NCBI GenBank assembly: GCA_003342895.1
Contig: PTFA01000050.1
Location: forward strand, 4,941,723 to 5,005,722
Length of the DNA: 64,000 bases
Direction: 5' to 3'
Source of the DNA: Casuarius casuarius
Lineage: Eukaryota; Chordata; Aves; Casuariiformes; Casuariidae
The stretch's first letter is position 1. Each line of letters starts with the position of its first letter. This document shows positions 34,801 through 48,361 of the stretch, piece by piece. A model generated the notes under the pieces. The model had not been told where the DNA came from. It ran no database searches and was given only the letters and a program-made list of their open reading frames with translations. A program made the position numbers and the translations under genes.

Positions 34801-37800
34801 CTTTATTTTATTGGTTCAAGCTGAGGTTGGCTATCTGTACATCTCAATTTGCAATGTAAACCAGAGCCACGTTCAAATGTAAGTGAAGAACATGACATTA
34901 AGTAGTGCAGTAATTCATTCTATGTGGGATGTATTCAACTTGAATAGATAATTAGTAAAAGAAAATTATATTAAATTATTTTATGCATTTGGCAAATTCA
35001 GCAAATATTGCTGTCCGTTTTAGTCAACCATGCACATAGTCTGGTTTATTTCCATGTGAAATGAATCACTAAGTCTAGAATATGTATGACGAAAAATGTA
35101 GTATTTAAGGAACTTGGAACCTATCAATATACTATCTGAATTTACTTGAAAAGCTATGCCATGTTTTCTGGCATTTTAAAAATATATTGATCTTAAATGT
35201 TATTTCCTATCAAGAGGAATAATATTATATGTTTAACCATAACGTACTCTAGTGTTTAACACTCTCACTGAGTTACTGTTTCAATGTATTTTAATCATTT
35301 TTTGTTTGCAAGGATTAGGAAGATTTAATCTATAATAATGACAACTGACTTCCAGAAACCCCACTGATAGAAGTATTAATGCCTGATTTTATGGGCCTGC
35401 AGTGTACAGTCTACAGCATAATGGGAAACAAGTGATTTAGATCTGAACAGTGGACACTGAAGGACCCAAGCTAATTAATAGGCTTGTGAATGAAGCTAAG
35501 AACTGACGGGCCACCTTATAGCTTTACTCATAGCACAGTGATCATATATTGAGCAGCTCTGTAAATCAATTAAATGTTCTTGCTAGGACCACATTATTAA
35601 CTTAATGTGGTCTGACCATTTTCTTTTAGCTTGACATCCATGCTGTTGCCAATTCTATGTGACTTATAAGTTGCATACTTTTAAAAATGTGTGGACCGGG
35701 CCTTCAAATGAGCCTGGGTCAAACAGTTCCAACAGAGCTTTACAGAAAGTTGAATTTGAGTCTACTAGAACATTTTATCAAGATATATTAGACAAATATT
35801 AACTGCCCTGAACCTAAATATTTGGGGCAGCTCTGAACTTCAGAGACATCCAAAACCAGACTTCACATCTGGAGCTGTTCTGGTCTAGGGACACATCGTG
35901 GGGAGGTAGAGGAGTGGAAAATACTTTAAGTGAGGATGATTCAGGTGCAGATAAAATTTCATTGCATCAATTATCACACCCACAGCCCAAGAAGCCATCC
36001 TGGAGGAGTTGTGAGCTCATCCCTGATAAACCAAAGCCCTGTATGTTTCTTTTGGAAATCATTGTATTAAATAAGGAGAAGAATTTGTAGCTGAAGGCAG
36101 TATTGCCACCCCAGTAACACCAAAAAATGCTAACTGCATGAGGTTCATGCATTTATACATTTTCCTGGTGCCCATCTGCTTTGGGATTCAGTGGGCTTAG
36201 AGCAGGTCAGGAGGAAAATTCTGTGCACAGCTTTCCTCATTTAAGTCTTGGGAGCCTGGTACAAATTTGGAATTTTTTTAGCAACCTCCAATTCCGCCTA
36301 ATTTCATGTGGTAATTATGCTGTTTAACTACCTTCTCTCTCTTCAGATGCTCCCAATAACCATTCTGCGCTCTCTTTGTATTCCAAATTCCCAAGAATAG
36401 CCTATATAGATGGGAACTTTATCGTTCCCCATGCAGTTCTGTGTAGATTTAAGGTATTTCCTGTGTCAATGCTGAGTATAGGCCAGTATGCTTATTATTA
36501 TCATTCCTTTATTCATTTCATTATCACTTCTCATATGATGATTTTAAATTTCATCCTGTATCTATGCCCCCTCCTCCAGTATTTTTCCTTGAAGTGAAAT
36601 ATATTCATGTTTCACAGCTTGAGTTTAATTTTAATATAGTAGATTTATAGATTCATTCAATAAGGTGGATTGGTTTCTTCCTTCTTTGTTCTCTGTACAG
36701 TTAAATGGTAATGAATACTGCTAGTAATGAGAAATCTATAACAAAATTGCAATATTCTTAATATATTTGGAAATACCATTTTCATGAAAGAAAAATCAGT
36801 GAATATTTCATCTGTTGTAATAATGTGTAATATCAATTGTCATCTTCAGTGAAAAAATAAAGATAAAATTATTCTATGCACAATAAAATGGTGCCATAAA
36901 ATGTAAAAGATACGAGTAGTATTATATAACTGAGTCTTAGGTGTAGCTTAATAAATATTATATCATCTTATAAACATTTTTAAAAAATGAAAGTGAAAGA
37001 TCACTTTCTGAGTGTTTGAATCCATTTGACTAGCACACAAGCAGTTCAGAGCTGTGCAAATAATTCTGGCTGAGTAAGTCTGCTAAAAATGTTTGATTAG
37101 CTGAATTATTTATTTAGTAGTGGTTTCAGGCACTAAAACAGAGTTATTGAATCTGAATTCTGCCATTTTTGCTTAATGCAGGGCTGTGATTTATGGTGTA
37201 ATACAGTACTCAGTGTGCTTAAGATAAAACTTGGTTGGAATTTGGTTGGATACACTGCTTTTCTTTCCCTGGGCATACACTATTAGTTATTAAATTGTTT
37301 GGTGAGGATCGTAAATTAAGATATGCTCATTTGTTTGCTTCTTAGATGGGTTGTTTTCAGAAAGATGTGAAAATTGACTTGAAGAATGTGAAAATCTGGG
37401 GAGCTTATCATACAAGTCTGAAGCATTAGTGGTGATGCAGTTTGGTGTCTGCACTCCAGATTTGATATCTAAGTCTTGGTAGTTGCTGCTGATGTACTCA
37501 AGAGTGATGTGCTCTAATTAAATATTTTGGAAGCAAGCTATGATAATGTGCTTCAGCTAGGATGGCAGGAGAGCTTTTATTGTAAAATGAGATGGTCTTT
37601 TGGTCCTTCCCATGCTGATTAAGTTCATGTACATATTGGGAAGGGAAATGCAGTGTAATCTGCAGGAAGTCATGGCAGCTGCATGTCCCTGTCTACTGCA
37701 TGACTCTGCTGATTGAACAGTAAAGCCTTAAAGAGTTTTCCAGGAAAGATGCAAGGGCTTTATTTTGTACAAATAGTTTGGTAAATACTGGAAGGAATAG

Positions 37801-40800
37801 AGTCTGCCTTCAAATGGACCTACAGTTCTTAGCTGAATGTTCTTCTGCATGGATTATACTGCAGTGTTGGTGTGGGCTCCTCCTGCCTAGACACCTACGG
37901 GAGGGAGCCCATGACGGGCCCCTTGGTGTCAGATGAGGCGTGAGCTTTGACAGAGACCTTCCTCCGGGAGGGGGACAGTCTTTCTGCTGGGCAGTTCTTT
38001 GGCTCTGTGACTTTTCCCTTCTGTAGAGGCAGCAGTGATACTTTTTTCTTGTGTTCATCTCTTTACTTCTGCAAAAGTTGAACATGCTTAGTATTTCTTT
38101 AGTCTCCCCTGCAACCACTTAAATTTGGTTAAAGTAAGCCAGGAGTTGCTGCAGGGTGGGAAGAGTAGTAGGGTACAGCAGACAGATGGCATGATTAAAT
38201 AAGCCCTGTTTCCTTAGGAAAGCAGGCTAAAAAAGAAAGTTGATGGATATTTAAGTATTTTTAAAGTATTTTAAAGTGTTTTAGATAGTTTAAATAAGTG
38301 TATTTAGAAGTGTTGCTCCTCCATTCTGGCTTCTTTATTTGACTTAGCATGTGGAGGCAAGGACAAAGTCTAAAAAAATATGGTGGGCAGCTATAAATTT
38401 TATGAAAAGTGATTGTTGCAGATCCTTGAAAGTCAGACAAAGGAAGGTGAGAGTGTTACCTGGTGTTATAGCCACTTACTCTGCAAGTTTGATTAGTTTG
38501 TTTGATTGAAGTTAGTCTGATTATACTGAAATCATACCACCCCGCTGAATCATTAATAATTTTTTGCATTGACTTTTGGTTCAATGCAAACGTTTTGTGG
38601 TAAGCAAAAATAAATTTTATTTACTTTTTCATTATAATAGAACACCATCACATTCGCGGTGATGAAAATCTATCCATCGGTACCTTCCACTTTTCTTTGG
38701 CAGTAGTGCTGCTTCAGGTTGCAACTTTCCCTGCCACTGGACTTTCTGCCTTGTGATTCTTTGGCCTGGTTTCAAGCCTGCAGAATTCAGCATAAGCCTG
38801 AGTTAGATCAGGACCTGTTTTGTGGATTTACATAGCGCTAAAATACAGTACTCACGAAATCAGCATTGTGTTGCTGCACTGGTTTGATGTGCCTTGAATT
38901 TCTAAACCGATCTCCTGTTGTGTACAGCTGTCCTCATGAAGGAGATGCTTTTTACAGGGAAATACGGACAGGTGAAGAAGTGCTTGGGGAGATGCCACAA
39001 ACCACATGCTTGCCTCAGGCAAAAGTCATTCTCTTGTCAGTGTTTTTAGAGATTTTTTCAAAGATTGCTCCATGTTAACCTACTTTAGTTACTCCCTGTA
39101 CCCAGAAGTAGATGGAAAAGGCCTTTTCTCAGTCTGCACCTCTCAGAAATGGACTGTGCTCTTTGACATACTAAAATGGAGCTTCCAGTGTTCTTGCCAA
39201 AGGGACGAAGGGAGAACGGTGCTGGCTTGGTAGCGTATTAGCAAGGTCTTTGTTTATAACTCCAGCCCACCAGGTTATAGAAATTGCAAGACTTCTGTAA
39301 CTTAATTTTCAGAGGAAGCAATTTTCTGTGGCTTGGTGCTAGCATGAGATATGATTTGCCGGCATAACCCTGGACATGTTACTTGATCTCCTCTTCTGTA
39401 AAATGGGTTGCTAGCAGTTTCCTGCATTGCAGATTTGTCACAGAAGCAGTCAATTGTACCTCAGATTTGTGAAATGATTGTATTAGTAGTGAGGGAGACT
39501 TTAGTATCATGGAATTATTATAGCTTATTATAGAATGCATTATAGTGAATTTAATGCAAACATACATGGTCTTTAATTTGTGGACTGCTGCTTTTTCTTT
39601 TTTTTAGTGCAATATTATTACCTGATAACAGTAGCACAAGCAAGGCCCTTGGGAGCAGATTTCTGCTGGGTGCCTGGAGGTAGGGTGGTGTGTATGTGAC
39701 GTGCATGGTGTTTGGGAAGTGAGTGGAAGGCTTCTGTCCGTTCAGGAGGTTTTTCCATTATGACAGTGCCCAAATACATCTGCAGCGGTTTTAGCTGACT
39801 GACAGCAGGTGCAGAGAGGTGAATGGGTAAATGCAGTTGAGACCTGTCTTTTCTTTAGCACAGACCAGTGGAAAAAGAAAAAGAACTGTGGAAAACAGTG
39901 CAGTGATCGCATTTTCCCTTTTGCAGGCAATGATTAACTAACACAACTGGACTTTCAAGGGATCCCAAGTTGTGCTAGGTGTGTGAAACAATAAATTTGG
40001 ACTAGCTGTAGCTGAGTTGGCCATGTGTGAACACCAATTAGTGTGGTACATGGCAACATACTTAGGAGAATCAAGCTGAAATTAAGAAAAAAGAGAAGCA
40101 TAAGCTGAAAATCAGGTACTTAGTTCCTATCTGGGGCTTTTAAAACTAAACTGAAGAAGCAGTGGATAGAGGCCATGTAAAAAGCTATTTTATTCTGAAA
40201 TGGCCTAGCTGGCTCATTTTTATCTCCAAGTTCTACGGTTTGTGCCCAATGAGGCATTCTGCAGATAGCCACCGACAGCTGGTGTGAGCCGGGTATGTTG
40301 ACTTCCCTGTTAATGATCCAAAACAAACAAAATAAATATTGGTTATTGTGTCCTGCCCTATGGAAGCTGTCTGTGCTTCTCCCCGGCAGCAGCGAGAAAG
40401 GTTGCCTGTGTCTGGTGTGCGCTGTGGCCCAGCGATATCCCAGCCTCTTGCCTCACTCATGCCCAGTACCAGCCAGATTCATACAGATTACACGGATATC
40501 CACAGAAAAGTACGGGAGTCTTCAAAATTCTTGTGCACAGGGTGTATTGATGCTCCATTTGCTGAGTAACATGTAACTAGCAAGCCATGAATTCAAAGCA
40601 GACAATAACCTGTATTTCTCCTCCCCCATTCCCCTCTGCCCCTGCCTGGTAATACTGTAATATTATTGAAGGAGGAGAAGGGTGTTGGGAGAGAGCGTCA
40701 TCATAGAGGGAGAAGGAATATATGTGTGCCGCATATAAGCCACGTGATGTGGCAGGCCTGTGTGTGGCTGTGATGCATTCTCGTAAGCTATGAAATCCTT

Positions 40801-43800
40801 TTCCCAGCTGATTTGCTTTTGCAAAGGATTTAAGTCCCGAAGCATTTTGGGGGCAATGGATGAAATGGCAAAAAAAAGAGCTTTCAAAATCAAAGTTGTA
40901 TGCTGAATTCTGCAAAATAACTTTAATGCCAGCAGGATTCTCTTCTAGGTAAAACTCTAGTGCACAGAAATAACTTCAGCCTACTATGAATAGAGAGACC
41001 ACTCGTGTGTATAGGTACTTGAGGATATGTACAGATCTCTTGATTTCCAGATCAAATAAATGCAAGCTATCAGGCTTTATATTCTACCCAAGTACTAGTT
41101 TCAAGATCTCTGAATTTTTGTTACCAGGAATTAGGACATAGAAATACTTGCCAGTGCTTAATTGATGCCCCTAGACAATACATCAGTACATTCTTGTAAT
41201 AAAATTCGCAACTCCCTTTACATCACTGTTAATCTCAGTGATGCACAACTTCAACAGCATTTTGAGCCAACCCAAGAAAAAAGTTTCTTAGATTGGCAGG
41301 GCAAAAAGTTTCTATAAGAAGAATTTTTTAAAAAGTGCTGATTTGGAGATCACTGAAAATGAAACTAGTGTTCTGAATCTTTTAAACTGCATTTTCATTC
41401 TGAAGTTCTGCTGTGTCCACCTCCTGTAGATATTAGATATCTGAGTACAGTTAAAGTAATTATAAAAATAGCAGAATTACCATTATTGGTCAAATTGTCC
41501 TCATTTGGACTTGAGTGGTTCTACAAAATCTCTGTAAGTATTGTTATTATAGCTGAATAGTTTTCCCCAAAAGTGTAAATTGTATCTTTTATAGCCAAAA
41601 TCTGTCATAGCTTATATCCAGTAGGCTAATCACAATGCTATACATTTTATTATAACAATGAGGAGGGTTTATGTCCTACCTTAGTACACTTGTCTGAAGA
41701 AGAGTGTCATTATCTATGATTTGGGGGTTTTACTTCTTGTTCTATAATTTAATTAGCTGCGTTTGCTTTGTTTTAGGCATTTGAATTTCTTTGTGACTCC
41801 AGCATCACAAATGGGCCCCTTCTTGCAGATTTTGAAGTCACCGTGAATATGACAAGTGGTCAAATGAAAATGCCAAGCGTATGAAATTTTTGGTATACAT
41901 ATAAGCAGTTCTACTGTGCTTCTACTCTTAATATCTTTGAAAAAAACAAAAGACGATACAGTCAGTAGAAAGACATTCTAACAAGTTATGAAGCATGACA
42001 AGGAATGACAGATTAGTAATATATCTATTTAATACCTCTGTTTGAATAGACGAGCCATCCAAGACCCCTTTGATCTATTGTACTTTCAGGTCAGCAAGAG
42101 AGTTATGCAAAGGCAAAGTCATTCCCTTCTTGTCACACAGAATATACTTCATGTTCTGTTCGCACTGGTAAAAGGGTAGCAGGAGATGTTATACAGATGA
42201 ATCCAGCTACGATGTACAGTCCTAGGATGCTGTCTTAGAACCCATTGAAGTATTGGCTGCTGTATCTAAGAACAGCATCTTATAGAGGGGGGTGAGAAGT
42301 ATCTCCTTTCTCTCTGCCTCTTTTTCCTGAATCAGTAGAAGACCAGAATTTTGATAATGGTTTTGAAAAGATAATCTAGAGAGAGAAAAAAATCTTACTT
42401 GAGGAAATAAAAATGTCTCATTTTGGTAATTTTAAACAATTTAATCCTTCATAAAAACAAATATGCTATAAAAGAACTTACCTCTCAAAATGTAAATTGC
42501 TTTTACTGAATGCTAGAGATGTCATTCTTCTTCTCTGTGACTACAGCTAGAGAGTTTTCCGCCAAGCGGCTGAGAGGAGACAGGGAATTGTGTGAATTTT
42601 GTACCCACTTCAAAATCTTTCTGCTGAGATTTTTTGGTAAAACAGTACTTAATAGTGGTGATCTAAACCTTTCTGTTACATTTGATACTGTTACTTAGTG
42701 GCACATGTAAGTCTGGAGGGGTATTGATGGAGTACGCAATAAATAATTGTCAGCAGACAGGTAGGACTGGAAGGGCAGCAGATAACAGAGCGAGCTTCTC
42801 GCCCTCAGCAATAGCCCTGGCTGGCGTGGGATGCGCTGAAGGGCAGCCTGGGGAAGGCTGCAATGCTACAACCACTCTTTTATGAACCCAAATTTCAGAG
42901 ACTAAACTGTCCTGCCACAGGACTTGCAGCACTTTTATTATTATCCATGTGGTGTGTTGGGGAATAGAAAGGCCTTGAGGCCTAAAGTCAGTTAACAAGG
43001 GAGAGGTGGAAAGCCCCAGTAAAGAAATCAGGAGGCTTGAATTGTAACAGAAGAGAAAGACACCAGCAAGTCTCTACAAAATTGTAACTTTGTTTTTCTG
43101 GCCAATATTGCACCTTCTTTCTGTTCTTTCCCTTGTTGCATAATTGTCTGGTATTTCTGTTATGATGTTGGTATTTCTTCTGACAGTGCTATAAACCAGG
43201 CTTCTCCTGATAGTGAGTTCTGCAGTGCAAAGAGAAACTCACTTGAATATGAAAGTCAACAAAGTTAACCTTCCTATCCTAATGTCCAAATTTACTACAG
43301 CAGATTTTTTGATACGGTGACTGCTTAAAGCAAATTTCCAGCATCCTCAGATATAACTATGTAGGAATTGTGTGGAGTGTTTCTGTATTAAGCATTAGTT
43401 GAAAACAATGATGATATTAAGATGTCAGGGATTTTTTTGCTCCTCAGTTAATAACAATCAACACATTGTCACAAATGTCAATAAATTACCAGTGACGGTT
43501 TTTTCAGGTTTATTAGTATGCTGTTGGGAGTGATTTCGGGCTGCTTGATAAGAGGAGAATAGTAGCGCATTAGGAGAGATAAGTGCATAAGGACTTTTTT
43601 GACTGATGAAGTTTAGTTTGCCATGTCTATACAACTAGAAAGCAGAAAGTTGTTACTGACATGAAATAATGTATTTGTCCTTAAGTCTTATTGTGCAGCA
43701 CTGACTTGAACATTGAACGTTATCTCAAGGTTTGTCTTGAGATCTTAATCAAATACAAAGTCTTATCCAAATACATGAACTTTTGGATGAGTAAGCAAGT

Positions 43801-46800
43801 TCCATAGTATTTAATCAGACCTTTTTTACATTAGATAGGTTCCTCCATCAGGGTTTGACAGCTCATACTGGAGTTTCCATTGTGTTTGTATATTTTGTCA
43901 TTATCGTGCTGGTATAAACGTGGTTTGAAGTGATGTTAACTCGGGCAAGGATCACACTGAAACTGGAGAGAGTGGCCTGTCCTAAGCCTGACAACACAGC
44001 ACTCTTTCTGCCCTAAAACAGGAGCTGCTTGATTAGGATGTAAGAACTCTGAAAGTAAGTTGGTTAACAGTTTACACTGCTTGCTGGTGGTGTGCACTGG
44101 AAACTGCCCTAATATGTCCAACTTCTCTGGTTAGTATTTGCTCTGAATGAGTAACAAATGCAGCACAAAACCCATCACCGTACCAGTGCAGTCTTTGGCA
44201 ATGCCTGGGCCCTTGTTCTGGGGATCTTACACAAGCCAGGTAAGGAAGGAGACAGATAATTATAAAATTGAATTATTCACTATGGTCAAACAAGTAAGAA
44301 GCTATTACTTACATGCACGAGGTCTGTTATTCTGAAAACTGTGTATTTCTGTCACATGTGAGAAGGGTGAACACAGCAGCAGAGACTTTGTGTATAGCTT
44401 CCTTGAAAAACTAAAGTCTGAGAATACACAAGTGAGGATTGAGTAGATGTATTGTATATGGCCAGAGGGAATTAAGAGCAGAGCTCCAGCTTGCTAAGGG
44501 AAGAGGGGATGTGCTCTTTGCTGTGACTCTGGTTAGTGTTGGTTAGGACCAGGCACCCGCAGTGGAGAGGAAGCTGGGAATTCTGCAGCGCATAAAACAC
44601 TTGGTGTGTATTTGCTCTCTTCTTCTGCCTAGAACCTCTTTAAGAATACCTTTCTAGCTGATATTCCCTGGAGGAAGACATAAGTAAGGAAATAAAATGT
44701 AAATCAATAGGAGATTGCATCATTAAGGAAAGAAGAGAGGTTTTTACCGTTGTCTCTTGCTACATCTTTACCTGTTTGCATTCTGTGCTGATGATGAACA
44801 ACCCACTTGGGTAGGACTTTTCTTCCTCTTGAAAAATGGAATACTATTTTTAATATGTCCTTGATATTTGACCTTTTTAAAAAAAAGTTTGTGTTTCATA
44901 AATATATTGGTTTGTTTAGTGCTCAGCCTACAAAACTGTGTTTGTAAAGGAATTGTACAAATTAAATACCTTTTCACTGACTATTTAATATATAGAAATA
45001 TACTAATCCTCCCAAGAAAGTTTGCTGGTTTTGCCATAAATGCCTTGTTTATAACAGTGTGACATAAACGAAAAAGATAGCTATATATTATTTTTATATA
45101 TAAAGACATTGTAAAGGTACATAAACCAAACATTACTCTAAAAGATGCCTGTGCTGTATTAAATTGTACAATAGGCCTTTCACATCTATAAAAGATAGAT
45201 AGTTATCTTTTGTGAGCGAGTATCACCTTTTGCTATAATGCTCTGTTTCATGGAAATAAAAACAGTGCTATTCCGTTTCAGTATCTTTTCTATTAATATA
45301 TTCATGAGTCTGTTAAAGGTACTTAACAGCCTTAATAATCTTGAAATATCTTTTTCTTTCAGGATATTTTTGAACATGAACTTTTCTTAACTCCAGCTGA
45401 GGATCCAGCTGTATTTTTGCTGGCAGAATAGTTTGAAATGGTATTAGGATTTCCCTATATGTCATTTTCTCTGGGGGACATATATTGTCAAAATCTCTCA
45501 GGCTGGATCTAAGCTGATCCATGTTTGTTGTGTCACATCCAGGGATCCAGGGTCCTGGTTGCATCAACAGCACGTGTGTTAGTTTTGTCGTGATACAATG
45601 TCAGGGGTCACATACAGCGACTTGGGATCTTGAAGCCCTCTAGGGTACACCATTATGGGAAGGATCTAAAATTTATCTTCGTTAATACAAAATATCCTAT
45701 ATAACGCTTAAGAAATTCCGCTTTACTCAGAATTTTCAGAAATGGCAACTATTTGCCACTTTTATTTTGCTTTTTTAATTGGTATTGTATATTGAGGAGA
45801 TCTGTGTCATTTTTTTCAGTGATTACAGATTCTAAGAAGACCTGAAATTATCTAAATTGAGTCTACTTTCTCTGTGTGTGGTACAACTCTGTCAGCATGG
45901 GCTTTCACTACATGACTGTTTTCACTGTTCACTTTTCCAAGTTCCTCTTGAGGATTCATATGATTTGTTATTGTTAAAGAAGTTAGTTTTGTGTTTAACT
46001 GCCACTGGCACCTTCATTTAACACTTGAATGATTGCTCCATTTCTGAGATAAGTGATAGTTTTAGAAGATAAAGAAATCCTGTAACAGAATGTTTTTTCA
46101 CTGTACTACATTTTGTTTTTACTATCTCTTAATCTATTTTTAATCCCGATAGAGTCTCTTTTCAACTTCTGGCTACCTCTTTTCCATACACTACACCTAC
46201 TAGTATCATCTTACCCAGACCTTTGTTTCCTTGGAGGTTTTTCTTCAGAGTAAATTGAAGGCATGAATGTATTGATGGCAGTTAGCTAGCATAGATAATA
46301 GAAGTGATAAAAATGGGATAACAAAGGATCAAGTACAGATGAAGAAGCAGAATGTGTGCCCAGCTTTTCCACAGCCTGGGGTAAGTCTTGGGGGGGGTCA
46401 ATTCCCTCTTCGCATGTCTTCACTACTATTTTTACCTGAAGTTGGCTGAGGTTAATCAACTGACTTATATCAGTAGATGCAGCATAGCTGTGTATCAGTG
46501 GCTCTGCAGATGTACTCTAAACAAAATGTGGTCTTTGTTAGCTGAAGAAAATTCGCTGAGGAGAGTTACATGCTGAACATCTGTATAATCAAGGCTGAAG
46601 CAAAGAAACCATTTAATTCTCCACAGGCTACTCATTTTCTGTTGTTGCTCTTTGTCACTGATATTCTCTCAGTCTGTGACTTGAGAGATTTCACCAAAAT
46701 AATAAATCAACCAAGTAATTCTTTACGCTATTTTAGATACATCAAATATTTGTATTACAATTATGTTACTAACTCCTGGAACAAAACCGAGCAGGATTAA

Positions 46801-48308
46801 AGTCATCGGTTTCTTAACTGAATCTTCACATGTAATGGCAGCTGTCTTCTGATTCAGAAAGAGATTTGGACTTGATTCTTTTTTTTGCCTACCTGGAATA
46901 AGCATCTAAAGTGCCATTAACAGCACTCAAGAAGGCGTAACATTGTTGCCAGATTTTGTAGGACCAATGAAGTCTTACTGCTGAGTGCAGGAACATGGCA
47001 TCCTCAACCAGCAATTCACGTCAATTCTTAATTCTTCTTTGAAGCTCAGAATGGGCTTCAGAAATTGTGTAAAAAATTTCTATAGCAAAGCAAGCTTGAA
47101 TTGGGCTCACATTACATCTGCATGATCAAGGTAGTCCATTAGACTTTAATTTTCATCTGTGACTAATAGAGGCTAATAGTGAACTGACAACTACTAAGAT
47201 TTTTATTTTATATTGTTTGGTTGTGTACCTTCATATCAGCTGAAAGACTGATATGACCATCTCTTTATCAACAATACTGATACAGCATAGCAATGCAGAA
47301 ATAGCTTGAAGCTGTTAAAACACTTTACTTCCCAAGTTTTCTAGATCTCTATCTGACATTACCTCCTGAATTTTATGCTACCTTTGAAGCATGATAGATG
47401 AATACTAAGCTGTCATTTGGACAACTGCAGCAACTGGTGAGCTGAATGCTTAAATTTTAATTTTTTATAATTCCATTAACAGTTTCATCCAAAGGAGGAG
47501 TAATTGTAAGAATTATAAAACCTTCATGACCTCATTATGAGTGTCACTTAACTCCTGTCTTTCATGCTAGCTGGAGTCCATGTGCTGGACACTTACATAA
47601 AAAGGATGTTTTAAAGTCTGTGCACGAGGCCAGGTAGCTGAACAAATTGTTTAGATTTATTACAGAATATAAAATTTGAATTGACACTTGAAAATGCAAA
47701 ACCTAAGGCTTCACAGATGAACAATCATGATTTTAATTTAAAAACATGTCCCTCACTTTTCAGTAGCAGTGTTCAGTTTGATCCCTGTTGTATCTTCCTA
47801 TATGTCATGAAATAATAACCTTTTCAAATTCTTCTGTTAACTGGACAGATAGCTCAATTCTCTTTGTTTTTTAAATACAATATGTGATGTATATAGCTCT
47901 GAATTTTTGTTGCTGGCCAGTTCCATTAATAGCAGTGAGTACTTTACATAGTATCATTTTAAAGGATGCCCATCTTGATTTGACACACTTGTTTTGGATT
48001 TAGTTATATGTGACAAAAGGCCTGTGGTTGCTCTTGTTTCAGAGTTGGTGACTCTGGCTAGAATGAGACTTCCAGAATTTGGGTGCTAGCCACACTTGGT
48101 CTTCCCCCAAGTTATCTTAAAAAAAGTGAAAGTTTCTATTTTAGTCTTACTTCTGAATACACAAATATACACATTGAAATACTGTTTTGCTGGCTTTGTA
48201 AAGCATGCACTCATTATTAATCTTTCTTTTGCAGAGAAGGAAGAGCCACATATTCTAAAAATTGTTCTGACCTTTGCCGGATGCCAGCATGTCATGTAGT
48301 AACATGTT
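31822..48308. other. Intergenic, no recognisable gene
   Basis: A long AT-rich stretch. The plus strand is open at 33051-33332 (94 codons, some CpG-containing codons such as CGT and TACGAG). Exon-like open stretches occur at 36347-36453 and 41777-41878. Three FOX-type motifs cluster at 34702-34746, and a 9-bp-arm inverted repeat lies at 47231-47256. No transposon, transfer RNA or known coding family was recognised. Confidence 0.45.
36347..36453 (+). other. Candidate coding exon of an unrecognised gene
   Basis: A very good acceptor (CCTTCTCTCTCTTCAG) is followed by 107 bases open in one frame for 35 codons (begins APNNHSALSLYSKF) and an AAG|GTATTT donor. A second open stretch at 41777-41878 (34 codons, begins AFEFLCDSS) is phase-compatible with it but has a weak donor. 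No family recognised; likely chance. Confidence 0.15.
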
Positions 48309-48361
48309 AGTAAAGCAGTTCAACATTTCAGGGATAGTAAAGCAGTTCACCATTGCAGGGA
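48309..48361 (+). repeat. 27-bp tandem duplication
   Basis: AGTAAAGCAGTTCAACATTT at 48309 recurs as AGTAAAGCAGTTCACCATTG at 48336. Both are followed by CAGGGA. The copies differ at about three of 27 positions. Confidence 0.9.
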
